Shown: positions 37,801-50,844 of the stretch, in pieces
Layout: each line of letters starts with the position of its first letter
How positions within the stretch are numbered: the first letter of the stretch is position 1
NCBI GenBank assembly: GCA_037039925.1
Contig: JAXRKP010000602.1
Coordinates: 138,501-202,500 of the forward strand
DNA length: 64,000 bases
Direction of reading: 5' to 3'
From: Doris montereyensis
Taxonomy: Eukaryota; Mollusca; Gastropoda; Nudibranchia; Dorididae
Notes under the pieces: model-generated
Told to the model about the DNA's origin: nothing
Database searches by the model: none
What the model saw: the letters and a program-made list of their open reading frames with translations, nothing else
Translations under genes and position numbers: made by a program

Positions 37801-39249
37801 TTCTTACGTTACAATCTCATTATTTATTGTTAGTTTTCAAGTTTAGATTTTTAAGCAAATAATGTTGTCCGTCATCAATTATGCATCTGATTGTAATTGC
37901 AATGTGCCGGCTTCCTTTGGTAGGGAAGAATATATATTCCACTATTGATTAAAGTTATTGATCCTTCCTCAGATACACATGGGGCTTATTCAGTTACAAA
38001 ACAATTTAAGTTCATCATTATTGTATATGTTATTGTTATTATTATTTCCAGCTTTTATTGAGATTTTTTGAAAAGTATTGGAAATGTTGAAGAATATTAT
38101 CAAGGTTACCATCCTAATTACTATTATGGATCTCTGCTTGTTATTGTTTATTATATTAATAATATTATTATTATAATAATTATTATTTATAAATTATGGA
38201 TCCTATTATTGATTATTTCTTATCCTGATTAGACACTATTACAACATGTGGTTATTATTATATTAATATTATCAACATTTCTATCTCTGTAATTTCTTCC
38301 CAAAACTGTTCACTTCCTCCAGTCATAATTTTGTCAAGTCATGTGTTCGAATATTGATTACTATTATTATTGAATTTATTACGATGTATTGCAAACATCT
38401 ATTACGCTTACCCACCTGACTGTCTGACTGTGCAAACTGATTAGGATTATTATGGTATTATTAGATTATCATTCTCCTCATAATATTTTTAATTATAAGC
38501 TGAACTTCTTATCCTTATGCAGTATACTCAGGAACCACTGCACTCCAGGATCACCATATTTCCATATTTTGCATGTAATTCTTATTAGTAGCCTATTATT
38601 ATCATTATTAAGATTTTTATATTATTTACTTATTGGATTATTATTAACATCTAAAATCAATAACAGATTGTTTGCCTGTGGAAGTCAAAGAAACGTTTTA
38701 TTGTTACTGTTATGATACCACGTCTAATTCATTGAGCTCCTCTCATTGCAATAAAAAGACTGAATAAAATATCAACTACTGACTCGATCCGAATAACTTG
38801 TACTTGATGTCACCTGTACCTGGTATAGTGGTTCTCGTTTACTGCTGTCAAAGTTTGAGATACCCAGCTTTATTGTTGTATTGTTAAGATGAATCAAAGT
38901 CCACCAGTGTCTCCAAATTACTAAGATATACATACATGTACACTCATGTATGTATCTTTATGTATCTCGAGTCAAATAGTACTATCTATCAGTGACTGGA
39001 ACTTTTCTACCGTTCAATCTTCTGATCATTAAGGTTGCATTGCTGTTGTCTGTGATTGGGGATAAATAATTCTTTCCCATTGACTTTTCAATGGGTTCTT
39101 TTTTCTTTTCCTTTTCTTTTTTAAAGAATGTTCTGTTGTGGGATTTGCAAAGTATGTGTTCCTCTCTCCGGTACTTTTCACACACTGTGCTGCATTTATT
39201 TATTATTGTTCTTATGACATCGTTATCATCATAGTGGTAGATCTGCCTC
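34855..39249. other. Intergenic, no supported gene
   Basis: It contains a strong hairpin (35821-35876), an imperfect inverted repeat pair (36915-36995) and a TAA/TTA-rich tract (38030-38240). An ATTAAA at about 35771 could serve FKBP polyadenylation, but this is uncertain. ORFs here lack codon structure or splice context. Confidence 0.6.
35821..35876. repeat. Long hairpin, 14-bp perfect stem with 5-nt loop
   Basis: CCAAAGAAGACAGA (35832-35845), loop ACTGC, then the exact reverse complement (35851-35864). The stem resumes outward as GTGACAA/TTGTCAC (35821-35827, 35870-35876) after short unpaired bulges. Confidence 0.9.
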
Positions 39250-39269
39250 TACTTGCTTTGCTCTAGATG

Positions 39270-39405
39270 GTTGGCTATGCTGCTGGCAAGACCTAATTCC
39301 TTCCTTTCCCTCTTTCATTTATCTTTCATCTTGCTGTTTCCTCTTAATTCACCCTGAGATCCTGCAAATGCTTCATGGGGTAAATTTTGATAAACAAACT
39401 TATGT
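39270..39405 (+). repeat. Family P short interspersed repeat
   Basis: Plus-strand copy: TGCTGGCAAGACCTAATTCC, TTATCTTTCATCTTGCTGTT, TCTTAATTCACCCTGAGATC, GGGGTAAATTT. Confidence 0.8.
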
Positions 39406-42159
39406 AGATTTTGGCTGTGTCTGTGTCAAACTGTAATATTAATGGAAAGAAGATGCATCAGTAATTCCAATCTTGATTTTTTTTACATTCTTGTTTTTAT
39501 TTAATCAGCTGTTTGCTCATTAATCACATTTTAAATTCATTGAAGATGTGCTGCTGTGTGAATTTTTATTTACTCATTTTTGCTTTCATTTCTGTATATT
39601 TTGAATTTTGAATTTGATGCAAGATTTTTTATGGTCAGTCATTTTCAGTACTTTTATACTATATTCATATTGTATGCAGAGATCTAATATGATGGGTAGT
39701 GTGAATTTTTTTAATTTACCTGCTTCTTTTATCAGTTGGCAGCAACATGTCAACTTCCAATTGCATAGATGAATAAATAATCCACTAATTGATAATTGAC
39801 AGTGGCAATCCTTTCAACAAAATGTTGGTGTAATTTTCATGCTTGTGGGTCATTAGGGTTTTTTTAGAATTGTTTATCATAAATGTTATGCTGTTTTGAT
39901 TTCCATACTGCTATAGTCATTTTCATTAGGATAGAAAGTATTTTTGATCCTTTTCTGACTGTGGAACGTTAAGGCGAAATGCTTCTTGCAGAATTTATAA
40001 AATATTGTCTAAAATTTCCTAATCTATTGAAATCTACCATCTTGACAAATGATTCTTTTATGGGCATGGCTTCTTAATTTATGCTCATTGACTTTTTTAA
40101 AAGAAAATATGTCATAGAATTTAATCAACACAGCATATTATATATCTAATTGATTTATTTTAAGTTCTGTAACTTATTAATGAAAAGTGGGTCCACATTT
40201 TCCTTGGACGTAAATTGGGACTGTCAATTTTACTGGTTTTTGTTGCAATTTTTTATTCTTCCTATTTATTGATACATCAAGTCAAGTGTGAAACAATTTA
40301 TATTGCAGTTGCTGCCTTTCAACAACAACAATAGTACAACAATAATAACAGCTAGAAATTTATAAACCATTTTGTACTATATTGTAACTACATGTACTTT
40401 AAAAATGATACAAATTGTTGTGGTGAATGAAGCTTTGAGATCTGATAGAAAATAACTGACAGTGTACCAGGCCTTTCTGTTCCATATTTGATGATGGGCA
40501 ATGGCGAGGTAGCATTCACTCTTTCTTTCACTTTCAGTCATCAAACACCTTGTGGTTTGACAAAACCATTGGTGACTATTTTGGATCCCATGTTTTAATC
40601 TAATAACCAGCACGCTAGAACACCAGAGGCTCTTGCAAGACACTTGATAACTAGACGCCTTGCAGGTATATTTGTACTTGTTTCTTTGACGTTTCCACTC
40701 CTTATTCAGGTTATGTGTCAAAATAGACCTTCAGGTATTACCATACCATCATATTACCCTATGTACACTACTGTAATTACACATTTACCTTAATCTCCTC
40801 AAAGGAGAGCAAGCAGGTCTTTTTTTTAAATAGGTTAATGATTATGTCATTTTGTTTGTGTAAGCATTTATAAGGCTTGACTTTCAATTTTCAGCAGGTT
40901 CATAAGTTTTAGCATTTGATCTTTTCAGCTGATATCAAGTGACAAAATTCTTAAAATTCTTACTGTTGCCATACTATGCGAGTATTGAGCTGGGAAGAAA
41001 AAAATGTTGACATGCTCTCAGTGTCTGTATTAGCATAATTCATATTTATTGTTATTATTATTATGGGCTTTGCCAACATACTATAAGTAGACAACCAAAA
41101 AGAAAATGCTTTAATAGCCAGTATGTCAGTGTGTGTGCATGTGGATACATATATGTGTTTGAGAGAGAGAGAGAGAGATGCAAGTAGTGTTTTGTTGTTT
41201 ACATCAATCCAGACATGAGATCCTACTGCAACAGTACTCGCACATTAAATTGAATTCACGTTATTAGCCAACTACATGTAGTAACCACTCAACTAAGCTC
41301 AGCAGTGGCAAGTTGCCATGTAGCAAGCTGATTGACAAATGGTGGGAAAATGACTGAAAATGCTGTAGCTGTAAAACTTTCATGCCACCCCTTGATAGAC
41401 AGTGATGAGTAATGATAGTGATAAGTAATTATAGTAATGATGAGTAATGACAGTGATAAGTAATTGTAGTGGTAGACCCTTTGCTAAACTCAGTCCAAAC
41501 AAGCTCCTGACATGTTATGGTATAAATATATATATCATATGCCATAGTTTCTATATATTATGTATAAATTATAATATATTTGCTTGCTTGCTACTGGGTT
41601 CTCCCTAGGGATAAAGTTTGTACATGTAAATGTAAGTACCTATTAACAGCATTTATTAAGTATGAATAGCGAATGTCATATTGTTGCATCTTACCGTTAG
41701 AGTTTTGCAGGTTAACAAAAAAATTTATAAGTGGACATAATAAAAAAAATAGATTTATTGTTACTGTAACTTTCATTTGTCTAAAATCTATGTAAATGTA
41801 ATGTTCGGCATAACTGGTAAAGCTCTTTGTGCTACACGTACCATTCATGTCTTTGTTTTCAAATAAGCACCCAAAATAAATAATTGAAATCCCATAGGTA
41901 CAAAGATGAGACAAATACATAGCAGGAAAAAAAAAAAACTTTGAGTGTGAGCATCAGACATAATTGAAGCCACAACTTCCCCGTTGGCACCCATCGCCTC
42001 TTCAAGAAAAAAGAGCGCACTACATGTACAAACCATGTAAACTACGCTTAAGGTTTTTTTCTGTTTGTTTTATTTGTTGTCTTTGTTCCTATGGGGCTTC
42101 AAATACTTATTTCATGTTCTTATTCGTCACTTTGTTTCAATATGCACTTTGCCTAACTA

Positions 42160-42300
42160 TTTGTGGGTGCTTGACAAGTGCAGCTGGTGGGTTCTACTTC
42201 TTTCTTTTCTCACTGTTTCACGTATCTTTCATCTTGCTATTACCTCTTAATTCACCCTGAGATCACTGCATATCATGGGTAAATTTCTATGAAACAAGCC
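42160..42300 (+). repeat. Family P short interspersed repeat
   Basis: Same landmarks in order (GCTGGTGGGTTCTACTTC, CTTTCATCTTGCTATTACC, TTCACCCTGAGATCACTGCA, GGGTAAATTTCTATGAAAC). A T/G homopolymer (42405-42435) follows. Confidence 0.85.
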
Positions 42301-42859
42301 CAACTGTTTATCTTGTCAGGTTTTTGTTTTTGATTTTAAAAAAATAACTTTTGTGTTGTCTTTGGGAATGGGGATTTGTCGTTTTGTGTTGACATGTTTT
42401 GTTGTTGTTTTTTTTTTTTTGGGGGGGGGGGGGGTTTGGTTGAGAAAGGAGATGGGGATGGAGGGGGAAGCGATGGACAGATGGGAGTCGGGTGATTTGA
42501 AATTTGAAATTTTTAAAAACATTGTTGTGTCTTTCTGTATTGGAATTCCTCCAACTAGTTTTGTTTGCAAGTGCAAGTTATTTTCATTGTTACTTTACCT
42601 GTTGCTTTTCATATAATGAGGTTTTGACAATTCTGCTGCTCATAAACTGTTAGCTCTCTACAATTTTTCTCAGGCGTGTCCTCTGCTGTTAGTTTTATTC
42701 TGTTCATGTTTATTTTTAATATTATTAAATGCTGATATGTACATGATCTATTATCCATTCTTATCATATGATCTATTAATGTGCATACATGTATAAAAAT
42801 GCATGTACTTATTATGCATATAATTATTACACAAATGTATGTAATGACAGTTGATTTTA

Positions 42860-43065
42860 ACTACTATTATTATGGTACTACTACTACTATTACCACTACT
42901 ATGACTATTATGGAAACTACTACATATGTACTACTATGGTACTGTACTATTGCTATTACCACTACTACTATTATGGAATTACTTTTACTATGGTACTACT
43001 GCTACTACTACATATTACTACTACTATTATAATTATGGTATGTACTATTACTGCTACTACTGCTA
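42860..43065. repeat. Imperfect (ACT)n trinucleotide tract
   Basis: About 200 bp of ACT/ATT/ACC triplets. Confidence 0.9.
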
Positions 43066-43339
43066 AGACTACTAAATTCAGTTGATGAATTGGTGAGGAG
43101 AACAAAACTTGTGCCATCTTTTGTCATCACACAGTGAACACCATTACCATTACCATTACCATGTGGTCATCTGTCATGTGTGTCATCCATTACTACTATT
43201 ATTATTTTATAAAGATGTCGCATGTGTTTGAAAACTTTATTGTTGATTAAATGACTTCAGCAGTTGCTTTAAATTTGACATTGAAATTTTTCCTTTTCGT
43301 ATTGTTTCTTGTCAGTGTCGGGCTTTTTTGTTAAATTGT

Positions 43340-43620
43340 ATGTTGTGTGTGGTGGGCGTTTGACTGATGGTGCTGGTAGGTCCTACTTCTTTTCCTCTCT
43401 TTTATATACTGTTTGATCTTAACTCACCCAGAGATTACTTCATATGGTCGATGAGATAAACTGTCAAAGTCAAAAAACAAATACAAAAGTTTTCTTAATT
43501 CACCCTGGATTATCTCATGTTTGGATAGGATAAAATTGCAATGAAATAAACAAAGAACTGAAAATTCTTCTTCTTTCAGTTTACCCTGCGATTAATGCAG
43601 AAAAGGGCAGCTATGAACAG
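43340..43620 (+). repeat. Family P, one full and two partial copies
   Basis: GGTGCTGGTAGGTCCTACTT begins a copy ending near 43480; two further tails (TTAATTCACCCTGGATTATC and CAGTTTACCCTGCGATTAAT) follow directly, giving a tandem-like cluster. Confidence 0.8.
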
Positions 43621-43879
43621 CAAATCACAAATTTCGACTTTTCCTCAATAAATTGCAATGTTCTCCAATTTTTTCAAACAGTTGGTAATTTTTTACTTCT
43701 TTTCGTATTGAATTTTGAAATAATTTGTTTTTTATTGTGGCCTCTTGATAAAAAAAGCCACTTTTTTTGTCCCAGTCAGCTTATCTATACTTATCCCACA
43801 TGGGGACTCACTCTAAAAAGTGGAAAAACATTTTAAAGCAGTGAAGAGGGCAGAGAGAAGGAGGTGACGGTAGACCAGT

Positions 43880-44130
43880 AAACTGACACTGTGACAGATA
43901 TTCGGGGGGGTAGGTATCCCTGTTGCCCCGCACTGACAGTAGTATTAGCTCAGATGTTCCAGAGCTTGCAAAATGTCCTGGAACATACATCTACACATGT
44001 CTGAGGGGACTCAGCATTCCAAAGTCAAAGTGTTGTCCTCTCAACCAAAAGGTTGTGGGTTCAACTAGTTCAAGTCTCAGCAAGGTGAAAAGTCTTCTCA
44101 ATTTTTTCGTTAGCAAATTTAGCATTGTAA
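43880..44130 (+). repeat. tRNA-headed SINE-like repeat
   Basis: Carries CTCAACCAAAAGGTTGTGGGTTCAACTAG (within 44039-44067), a box B-like segment with preceding anticodon-arm-like pairing. Orientation is plus; remote similarity to the minus-strand segment at 19140-19265 (AAAGGTT-TGGGTTC). Confidence 0.5.
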
Positions 44131-44224
44131 TATGAGGTTTTGATTTGCCAATTCGTGCGAGGACAGACATATTATTATGGTATTGGTAGGTGGAATAATT
44201 GCCATGAATGAAAAAAAGACACTC

Positions 44225-44500
44225 TACAGGTGGCCAGTAGGTCCCGACTCCTTTCCTTTCACTTTCAAAATATTTTTTTATGTGTCTTAGTGTCTTTCAT
44301 CTTTCTGTTTGTTCTTTTTTATTCACCCCGAGAGTGGCTAATACTAAGTTGCTAGGTCCTACTTCTTTCCTTTCACTTTGCACATGGCTTCACTCCAATC
44401 TTGTAGTTTCCTCTTATTTTACCCTGATAGTGATATCATTGCATTATTGCATATAGTGGGAAGGTTAAATTTCAATGAAACAAACTACGAAAACAACCTC
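44225..44500 (+). repeat. Family P, two tandem copies
   Basis: Two copies (about 44225-44345 and 44350-44500), each with a GTAGGTCC/CTAGGTCCTACT head, CTTTCC block, TTCACCC or TTTACCC block; the second ends TTAAATTTCAATGAAACAAA. Confidence 0.85.
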
Positions 44501-44534
44501 ATAACAATAACAGTCGGATGTTCTATGAACACAA

Positions 44535-44690
44535 TCCAAACCAGTTGGTCCACCAGCCAGCCACCCATGAGCCCCTTCTTTAGTTCTTACATTGAAAGAA
44601 TAAAAAAGAAGCTAGAAAGAAGATGAAAGACATGTGAAAGAAAAGAAGACAAACCAACCAGCAGCTGCCCCCTCCAACCACCCACATTTT
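44535..44690 (-). repeat. Family P, partial minus copy
   Basis: Degenerate GA-rich copy with AAGATGAAAGACATGTGAAA and a terminal CCAACCACCCA, the reverse complement of the family head. Confidence 0.55.
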
Positions 44691-45004
44691 ACATGTACAC
44701 TTACACTACTTACAAAGTTCAAGATTTCAAATTAAACGTGTATCAAAATAATAAATAAATCACAAAGTGTATTTAAAGCTCTACAAACATCATGATTTAC
44801 GTTTGACCTTTCGTTAGACAGCAAACAAGTTTGCCCTTCACTTTCACAAATTCGTAAGACAACAAACATTAAACAAGTTTGCCCTTTACAAATACCTCCA
44901 TATATATATATATATATATAGATCTATTTATATGTACATTAGCCAGATGGACCAAAATTTTGCATCACACAAAACCTGGCATGAATTTTCTTCAAACTTT
45001 AATA

Positions 45005-45160
45005 AAATTTTGTTTGTTTCAATCAAATTTACCCACTCCACCATATAGACTCATCTCATTGTGTATTAAAATTAAAACGACCAAGATCATGTAAAATGGA
45101 GTAAATGGAAAAAGTAGGACCTACCATTACCAGCATCGACTGCCAACCTCCCATCCTGTT
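45005..45160 (-). repeat. Family P short interspersed repeat
   Basis: Minus copy from GTTTCAATCAAATTTACCCA to AGTAGGACCTACCATTACCA and TGCCAACCTCCC. Confidence 0.8.
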
Positions 45161-45411
45161 AAGTTGCATAAATCAATTTCAATTAGTGTGTTCAACACAC
45201 AATCCGGTATCTGACTTGTAAGGCGGGCTAGATTATACATGTATTTAATACATATGGACAGTGCTAGAAATATTGTTGTCACCTAAAGCTCATAGTGTTT
45301 ATAAAGTTCATCATGCCTTCTGTGGACTTTCCTGTGGGGCAAACAGCTTTCAACGCTGTATTATACATACTGATTCAGTACATGAATCTAGTACAATCAA
45401 AGCCAGTGATT

Positions 45412-46150
45412 GGAACGCTATTTAATTGGAACAATTTCTCTGGGATAGAATTCTTTCTATGAAAAATACACCGTTTATGGAAAGCTCGCTGCTTTATTGA
45501 AATGGGAAAAAATGGTCATTGTCTCCAATCAAGACAAAAATTCTAATGTAAAGGTCACAGTAATGTAAAATCCTAAGCTAAATTTAGATGGAGTGTGCAG
45601 AACATCATACATTATATTATGCTTACACTTAATATGTTTGGATGCAGGTATGTGTTACTATATTGCATAGATGTGTAGAAGAAGACAACGCAGGTAAGTC
45701 TATCGCATCTGATGACCGGCAACGATGAATAGCTGGCCAGGTGTTGGATTTAGATGGAGGTTGCGACCACACATTAAACGTGAGCACCAGGCCGTACCAA
45801 TGAAAGACGTAAAAACAAGCGTATTACGTAGGTGTGTGAATGACACGGTGCAGATCTACTGTATACATGACATTTGTGCATTGAAGATGTATGCGCATTC
45901 TATACAAATGTATTGCATTATGTGTTTAGTGTATCAAATGGGATTTTTTAAGCACACGAAGAGTGCAACCGTCAATAATATATGTAAAACATCGCAAAAA
46001 GAAAGAATAAACATACTGCTACCAATTATCATAATCATGTACATGTATAATACACTATAAGGTTGTTACATACATAAATGTTGCTTAATCGGAATGTCAG
46101 CTTACTTGGAACGATTTCTGTGGGACGGTGCTGTTCCAATTAAGCAGCTG
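45412..46150. repeat. Possible non-autonomous DNA element with repeated 25-bp motif
   Basis: The motif TTGGAAC(A/G)ATTTCT(C/G)TGGGA occurs at about 45428-45447 and 46109-46128 in the same orientation, near TTCCAATTAAGCAGC at 46134. TTGGAAC/GTTCCAA ends of this type are seen in pogo-like elements. Boundaries are uncertain and no transposase was found. Confidence 0.35.
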
Positions 46151-46272
46151 AGGCTGTAATATGTATTGAAGCACAGGGTATGTGTTTTATAAGTACTATT
46201 AACCCATAATAGATATCTGCTTTGTTTCTTTCTTTCTTTATCAGTTTTCATTCTACCTTTCAGTGTATGGGT

Positions 46273-49035
46273 TCACATGCCTGAGATGATCTTTCTCTGG
46301 GATGCCCTGTCCTGGCATTTTCTGTTTCCTTTCAAAAAAGTTAAATTTCTATGCTTCAATGCCTCTTTTATATCTTCTTCCCAATTTCTCCGAGGTCTGC
46401 CTTTTGGTATTTCACCTTGGGCTTTAGCACTGTATACTGATTTAGCTATTCTATTGTCATCTATTCTGTTTACACGCCCAAACATCTCATTGATTTATTT
46501 CTATCTTAGTTTTTATGCCATCTGCTTTGGTTTGATCTCTTATTGTTGTGTTTCTGATTTTATCTCTTGTACTCTACTGTATTCTATACTGACTAAGGTC
46601 AGGTTTCGCTGTCATAGAGGAGAGTAGGACAAGAAACTGTGTTGTATACTGCCATTTTGGTTTTTGTTTACCATTCTTGTTTACCTACAAATGCCTTTCC
46701 TAGATGGTGTGATATATTGCACTTGCCTTTTAGATTCTCTGGCTGATTTCTTAATCATTACTCCTAGGTAATTGTAGCTGTGAACTTGTTCTAAATTCTC
46801 CCTGCCCAATTTAAGATTTTGTGTTTTAGCTTCCCTAGTTACTATCATTGTTTTGGTTTTCTTTGCATTTACTTGATTTACTCTCATACCTCTATTATTT
46901 AGTTCATTGTTCATAATGTTGATATTCGACTGAAGGTCACTTTCTGATTTTCCAAACAGAACTAAATCATCGGCAAATGAAAGAATTGATACATTTACTG
47001 GTTTGAGCCTCCACATACCTACATGTACATTCATTTATGAGGATGCCTTTGCGACGGATCCATAAATGTGATAAACAACAGAGGACCTAAAATACAACTC
47101 TGTCTTACTCCTATATCTACATCAAATTATGCAGATATGTTTCCAGCAATTCTCACTGCACATTTTGGTTTATTGTAAAAAACTTATAATAGCTTCTATT
47201 AAATTTTGCTCTACATTGTGTTCTTTTAAGAAATGTCACAGTTCGTCCCTCCTCTTAGTGTCAAATGCCTTTTTTAAGTCTAAAAAACACAGGTGCAAGT
47301 CAATGTTTCTCTCAAGGAATTGTTCTATTATTTGTCTAATTGTAAATATGTGGTCTTGTACACTTCTTCCTGGTCTAAATCCACTCTGATGTTCTTCAAT
47401 CTGGTCCTCTACTCTTTTCCCTAGTCTCATTTCCAGTATCCTGGCATACACTTTTCTGGTACGCTAAGTAGTGATATCGTTCTATAGTTTGAGCATTCCA
47501 TAGTTGATCCCTTCTTATATATTGGTACTACCGTTCCCTTTTCCAGTCGTCTGGCACCTGTTTGGACTTTCATACTCATTGGCATATTGCATGTAGTAGT
47601 TTGTCTGCCTCTCTTCCTTGGTTTTTAATAAGTTCTGGATAAACTTGATCTGCTCCTTAGGCTTTTCCTAATTCCACTTTTCTTATAGCTGTTTGGATTT
47701 CTTCCATTCATACATCTACATCTTCAGCTGTCTCATCTGGATTACTTGTTACTCTTGTACAGTTGATTCATCGACAAATTGTACAATATCGAAAGAATGG
47801 TGGGGATCCTATCAACTTCTCGATAAACTTGAGCGTGAAACGAGCAATCCTCTCGATATCGAAGGGTTCTCAGTCCAGGCGCCAGATATTTTCCCGCAGG
47901 TGAACTGAATGAAGCATGAGCGAGTGGCGACGAGGGAGTGGCTTTTTTGATGTTGCAGCAGGCGGAGATAAAAATGCAGTCTAAAAATTACCTAAATATT
48001 AGTCAAATCAGAAAAATAATAATTTTCTTGATCAGCGACCCAAAATTAGTGAAAATCAGGTGGGAACGCAATTTAATGCTGGATTACCAAGTTAAAAATT
48101 TTTTGCGTGTTTTTTGTGCTGTCAAATAATCCAAGTATCTTGCTTCAGCCATTTTGTTGACGTTTTGAATTTCGAGCAAACTAGCTACAACAGTCCAAGG
48201 ACTGACAGTTTAAGGATAAAAAAATGTTAGTCTGAACGGAACTTCTCTCGTCGACAAACTGTCTGTTCAACGATGACCCAGATCTAGCGTCTGTCGGTTA
48301 AACTGTTAGTTTGTCGATGAATCAACTGTACGTTTAAAGGGGCCTTTATTAATTGATCTTTACTCCTTGTTTCATATGTACCGGAGGGATTATGTAATTG
48401 TTTAAAATACTTTCTCCATGTTTCCCTGATTTCACTGTCTTCTTTCATTTTTATCCTTTGGCATGCTTAACTTGTCGTATTGGGCATGCTTTGGTCTTTC
48501 TCATGCTCTACATTGACCCCAGAACAGCTTTTGATTTCCTTGATAACATTCTTGAAGTCCTTGTCCAAACTCTTTCCATTGTTCCTGTTTGCTTTCTAAC
48601 TTCCTATTTGGTGATAGTTCTTTTATTCACGTAATCTATCCTATCCTCTAGTCTTTTTGTTTGCAAGTATTTCTTCCAGGCATCCTTCTTTACTTTGATC
48701 TTAGTTTTGACATTCTCATTCCACCATGCTGTTCTTTTCCTATCTCCTTTAATTTGTTTACTGCCACAAAACTCTTCAGTACAACTAAGAAGTGTTTCTT
48801 TATACATTTGCCACTTTTCTTCTATTGTGTTATCATTCAGATCCATCTGCCTTTCACTGATAAATCTGTTTATCCTAGTTTGGTATATCTCTTTTACTGT
48901 TGATTTATTTAGTTCCTCTATTTTGAGTTTAGTAGCTATCTTCTCTTTCCTTTTCTGTTTGTTTTCTTCAGTCAGTAATCTCATTTTGGCAAGCACTAGG
49001 TGATGATCACTAAATATTATTACTCTTGCATCCAA
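46273..49035 (-). pseudogene. RTE ORF copy B remnant
   Basis: Pieces in order on the minus strand: FSDHHLVLAKMRL (about 49010), KRTAWWNENVKTKIK (about 48735), then the insertion. After it come HQSGFRPGRSVQDHIFTI (about 47395), HLCFLDLKKAFDTKRRDEL (about 47300), LSFADDLVLFGKSE (about 46980) and a C-terminal RPRRNWEEDIKEALKHRN (about 46400) ending in ISGM. FADD is intact, but frames are broken repeatedly. Confidence 0.85.
47757..48331. mobile_element. 575-bp non-autonomous DNA transposon with perfect 22-bp TIRs
   Basis: The first 22 bp (47757-47778, starting GTACAGTTGATTCATC) are exactly reverse-complemented at 48310-48331. Copies A and C of the host LINE lack this sequence at the equivalent point (CTCTTACTAATTGATC type sequence), proving insertion. 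A 13-bp extension GTTTAAAGGGGCC remains on the right only, so the true ends may be longer and the left end trimmed. Target duplication is not clear. No ORF of transposase type is present. Confidence 0.85.
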
Positions 49036-49436
49036 TGTACTGTAAAAAGGAAGCTGCTAACTATTATGTAGTTTATCATTGGTTTTTCACACCTATCTGC
49101 TACTGCTATTGTCATTAAAACTCAAACTAGAAAGAACCAAACATAAACTTCAACGGCTGCAGAGGAATACACTACACTTAAAAAGCATTGAGATGTATTA
49201 TTAGAGTTAAACCAGTTTTTATTGTAATTGTAGTGTTAATCATATTGAAAACATTTTTTGTTGCATACAAAAAAATATGAAATGAACATGTATTGACTTC
49301 ACAAACATTTTCAGTTAAAAAAAAAAGAATCATTCAAATCACAAATTGAAAACATAGAACAAACAAACAAACAAAAAAATGGACTAGGAGCTAGTAATAG
49401 TATGGGTATGAATGAAAGAAATTGTAAACCATAAGA

Positions 49437-49437
49437 G

Positions 49438-49472
<35 letters not shown>
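49437..49472. repeat. (CT)n microsatellite
   Basis: About 17 CT units. Confidence 0.95.
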
Positions 49473-49474
<2 letters not shown>

Positions 49475-49719
49475 ACTTGTCTTTGTCTCCCTCTGTATGT
49501 CTCACCCTGTACACATTCAGTCATGACCAAAAGCAATAGGGTACAGGTATAAGGTATAACATTTTGGTACTACTTGACTGGTTAGATGTTCAGGATGAAT
49601 TTCAATTATCAATTGTATCCCAGGATGCTGTAGTCAGAGGAATTTTCTACTTATTGTGTTAAGAGCCAGGAAAACGGGATATTGATGAAGTCCCTGCAGT
49701 GTTAGGGTTATTGGTATAC

Positions 49720-50285
49720 ACTCAAACCTCACCATCCCCTTCCCGGAAGTGATGCAAGCTAGTAGAAGTAGAATCTAGCTTAGCTTGATCACAGATCACG
49801 GTGTCAGACACACACTACACACACAAGAATCACAGAATGTGTGCCGTAGTACTTTCACTATAGAAATAACACTGAAATTAGTGACACAAGGCTTCTTCTT
49901 TATGAGAATGAGAATACTGAAAGTTCGGAGACAATGTTTGTCTTCCATTGCTTAGGCCGAGGTCAGCTGAATGAAGCGCAGCATGAGGCAGTTTAGATCA
50001 GTTTATCCTGACAATAGATGGGTGGGGTAGGAATGGCTATGATTGGGTTCAATTGAGTGGCAAGAATTAGGCTTCACAGCAGTGTAATAACCTAGGCTAA
50101 TTCATTTGGGGTGTTTCTGTAAATGTTTTGTTTTTCTAGACTGTATAACAGCCCTTGTGATTATAGTATTGTCACATGCAGTGGACTTACATTGTATCGT
50201 AAGTAATTGGTTTTTTTTTTCTACTTGATTAAATCTAGTCAAATACTGCTTATCTCACTCATTGTAATACTAAGTATAAACGCCC
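49720..50285 (+). repeat. Direct repeat R, copy 1 (left of RMI2)
   Basis: About 560 bp aligning with 52850-53405 through GATCACGG-GTCA, AGTGACACAAGGCTTCTTCT, GAGAATGAGA-TACTGAAAGT, AACCTAGGCTAATTCATTT and a shared end near TCTC-CTCATTG. Internal gaps are small. It is probably a dispersed DNA-element remnant; the preceding ACACTCAAACCTC recalls pogo-type ends. Confidence 0.85.
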
Positions 50286-50844
50286 TATGTATTTAAAAAA
50301 AATTAAAAGTAAAAAGTTAGATACATGTATTGTCATGCGTTTGTCCAAACCCAAATAACTGAGGACATATTAATATTTAGCACATAAAAGCATAAAACTT
50401 TGTGATGATGGTTAGATGAAAGTCAAGCAAGTAATTTAAATCAAATACAATACTAATAAAAAATAAAACAAGACAAGACAGACAAAAAAAAAGAGAAATT
50501 GACAAAGGGATGGTTGAAAAATTAATTTCCTTTTAAAAGCGAATTAAAAAGCTCCTTTAACCACAAATAATACAACAGGAGAGGATGTGAAACATTATGT
50601 TTTTAGTATTTCACATGGTTTGAATTAAAATTATGCTTAATAGGCCCTTGTGCAGAGATACAAAATACAGCAGAGCACTATAATAACTTTGGTTGAAATG
50701 GCCATTTTTAAGTATGTGTCCCTGTCGTCAGCATTGTCAGTTTGTATCAACAAATACTCTTTTATAAAATGAATCAACAACAGCATCTTTCTTCATTATC
50801 CAAAACCTGAGCAACTGTCTATGTAGTAGCTCTGAGTCTGAGGG

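Larger units (their letters stand above)
46222..49097 (-). mobile_element. RTE-like LINE, copy B, 5'-truncated, carries an insertion
   Basis: Aligns with copy A from the (AAAG)n tail (46222-46240) to the middle of the endonuclease region, where similarity stops at about 49097. The tandem 5' monomers and the endonuclease core are missing, the usual result of incomplete reverse transcription. A 575-bp TIR-bounded sequence (47757-48331) interrupts it within the linker upstream of the RT. Confidence 0.88.

Noticed and set aside
40377..40721. 114-codon minus-strand ORF
   Set aside because: No recognisable motifs, no splice context, neighbouring sequence looks non-coding; likely chance.
41591..41920. 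109-codon minus-strand ORF
   Set aside because: AT-rich chance ORF with a hydrophobic stretch; no start context or family resemblance.
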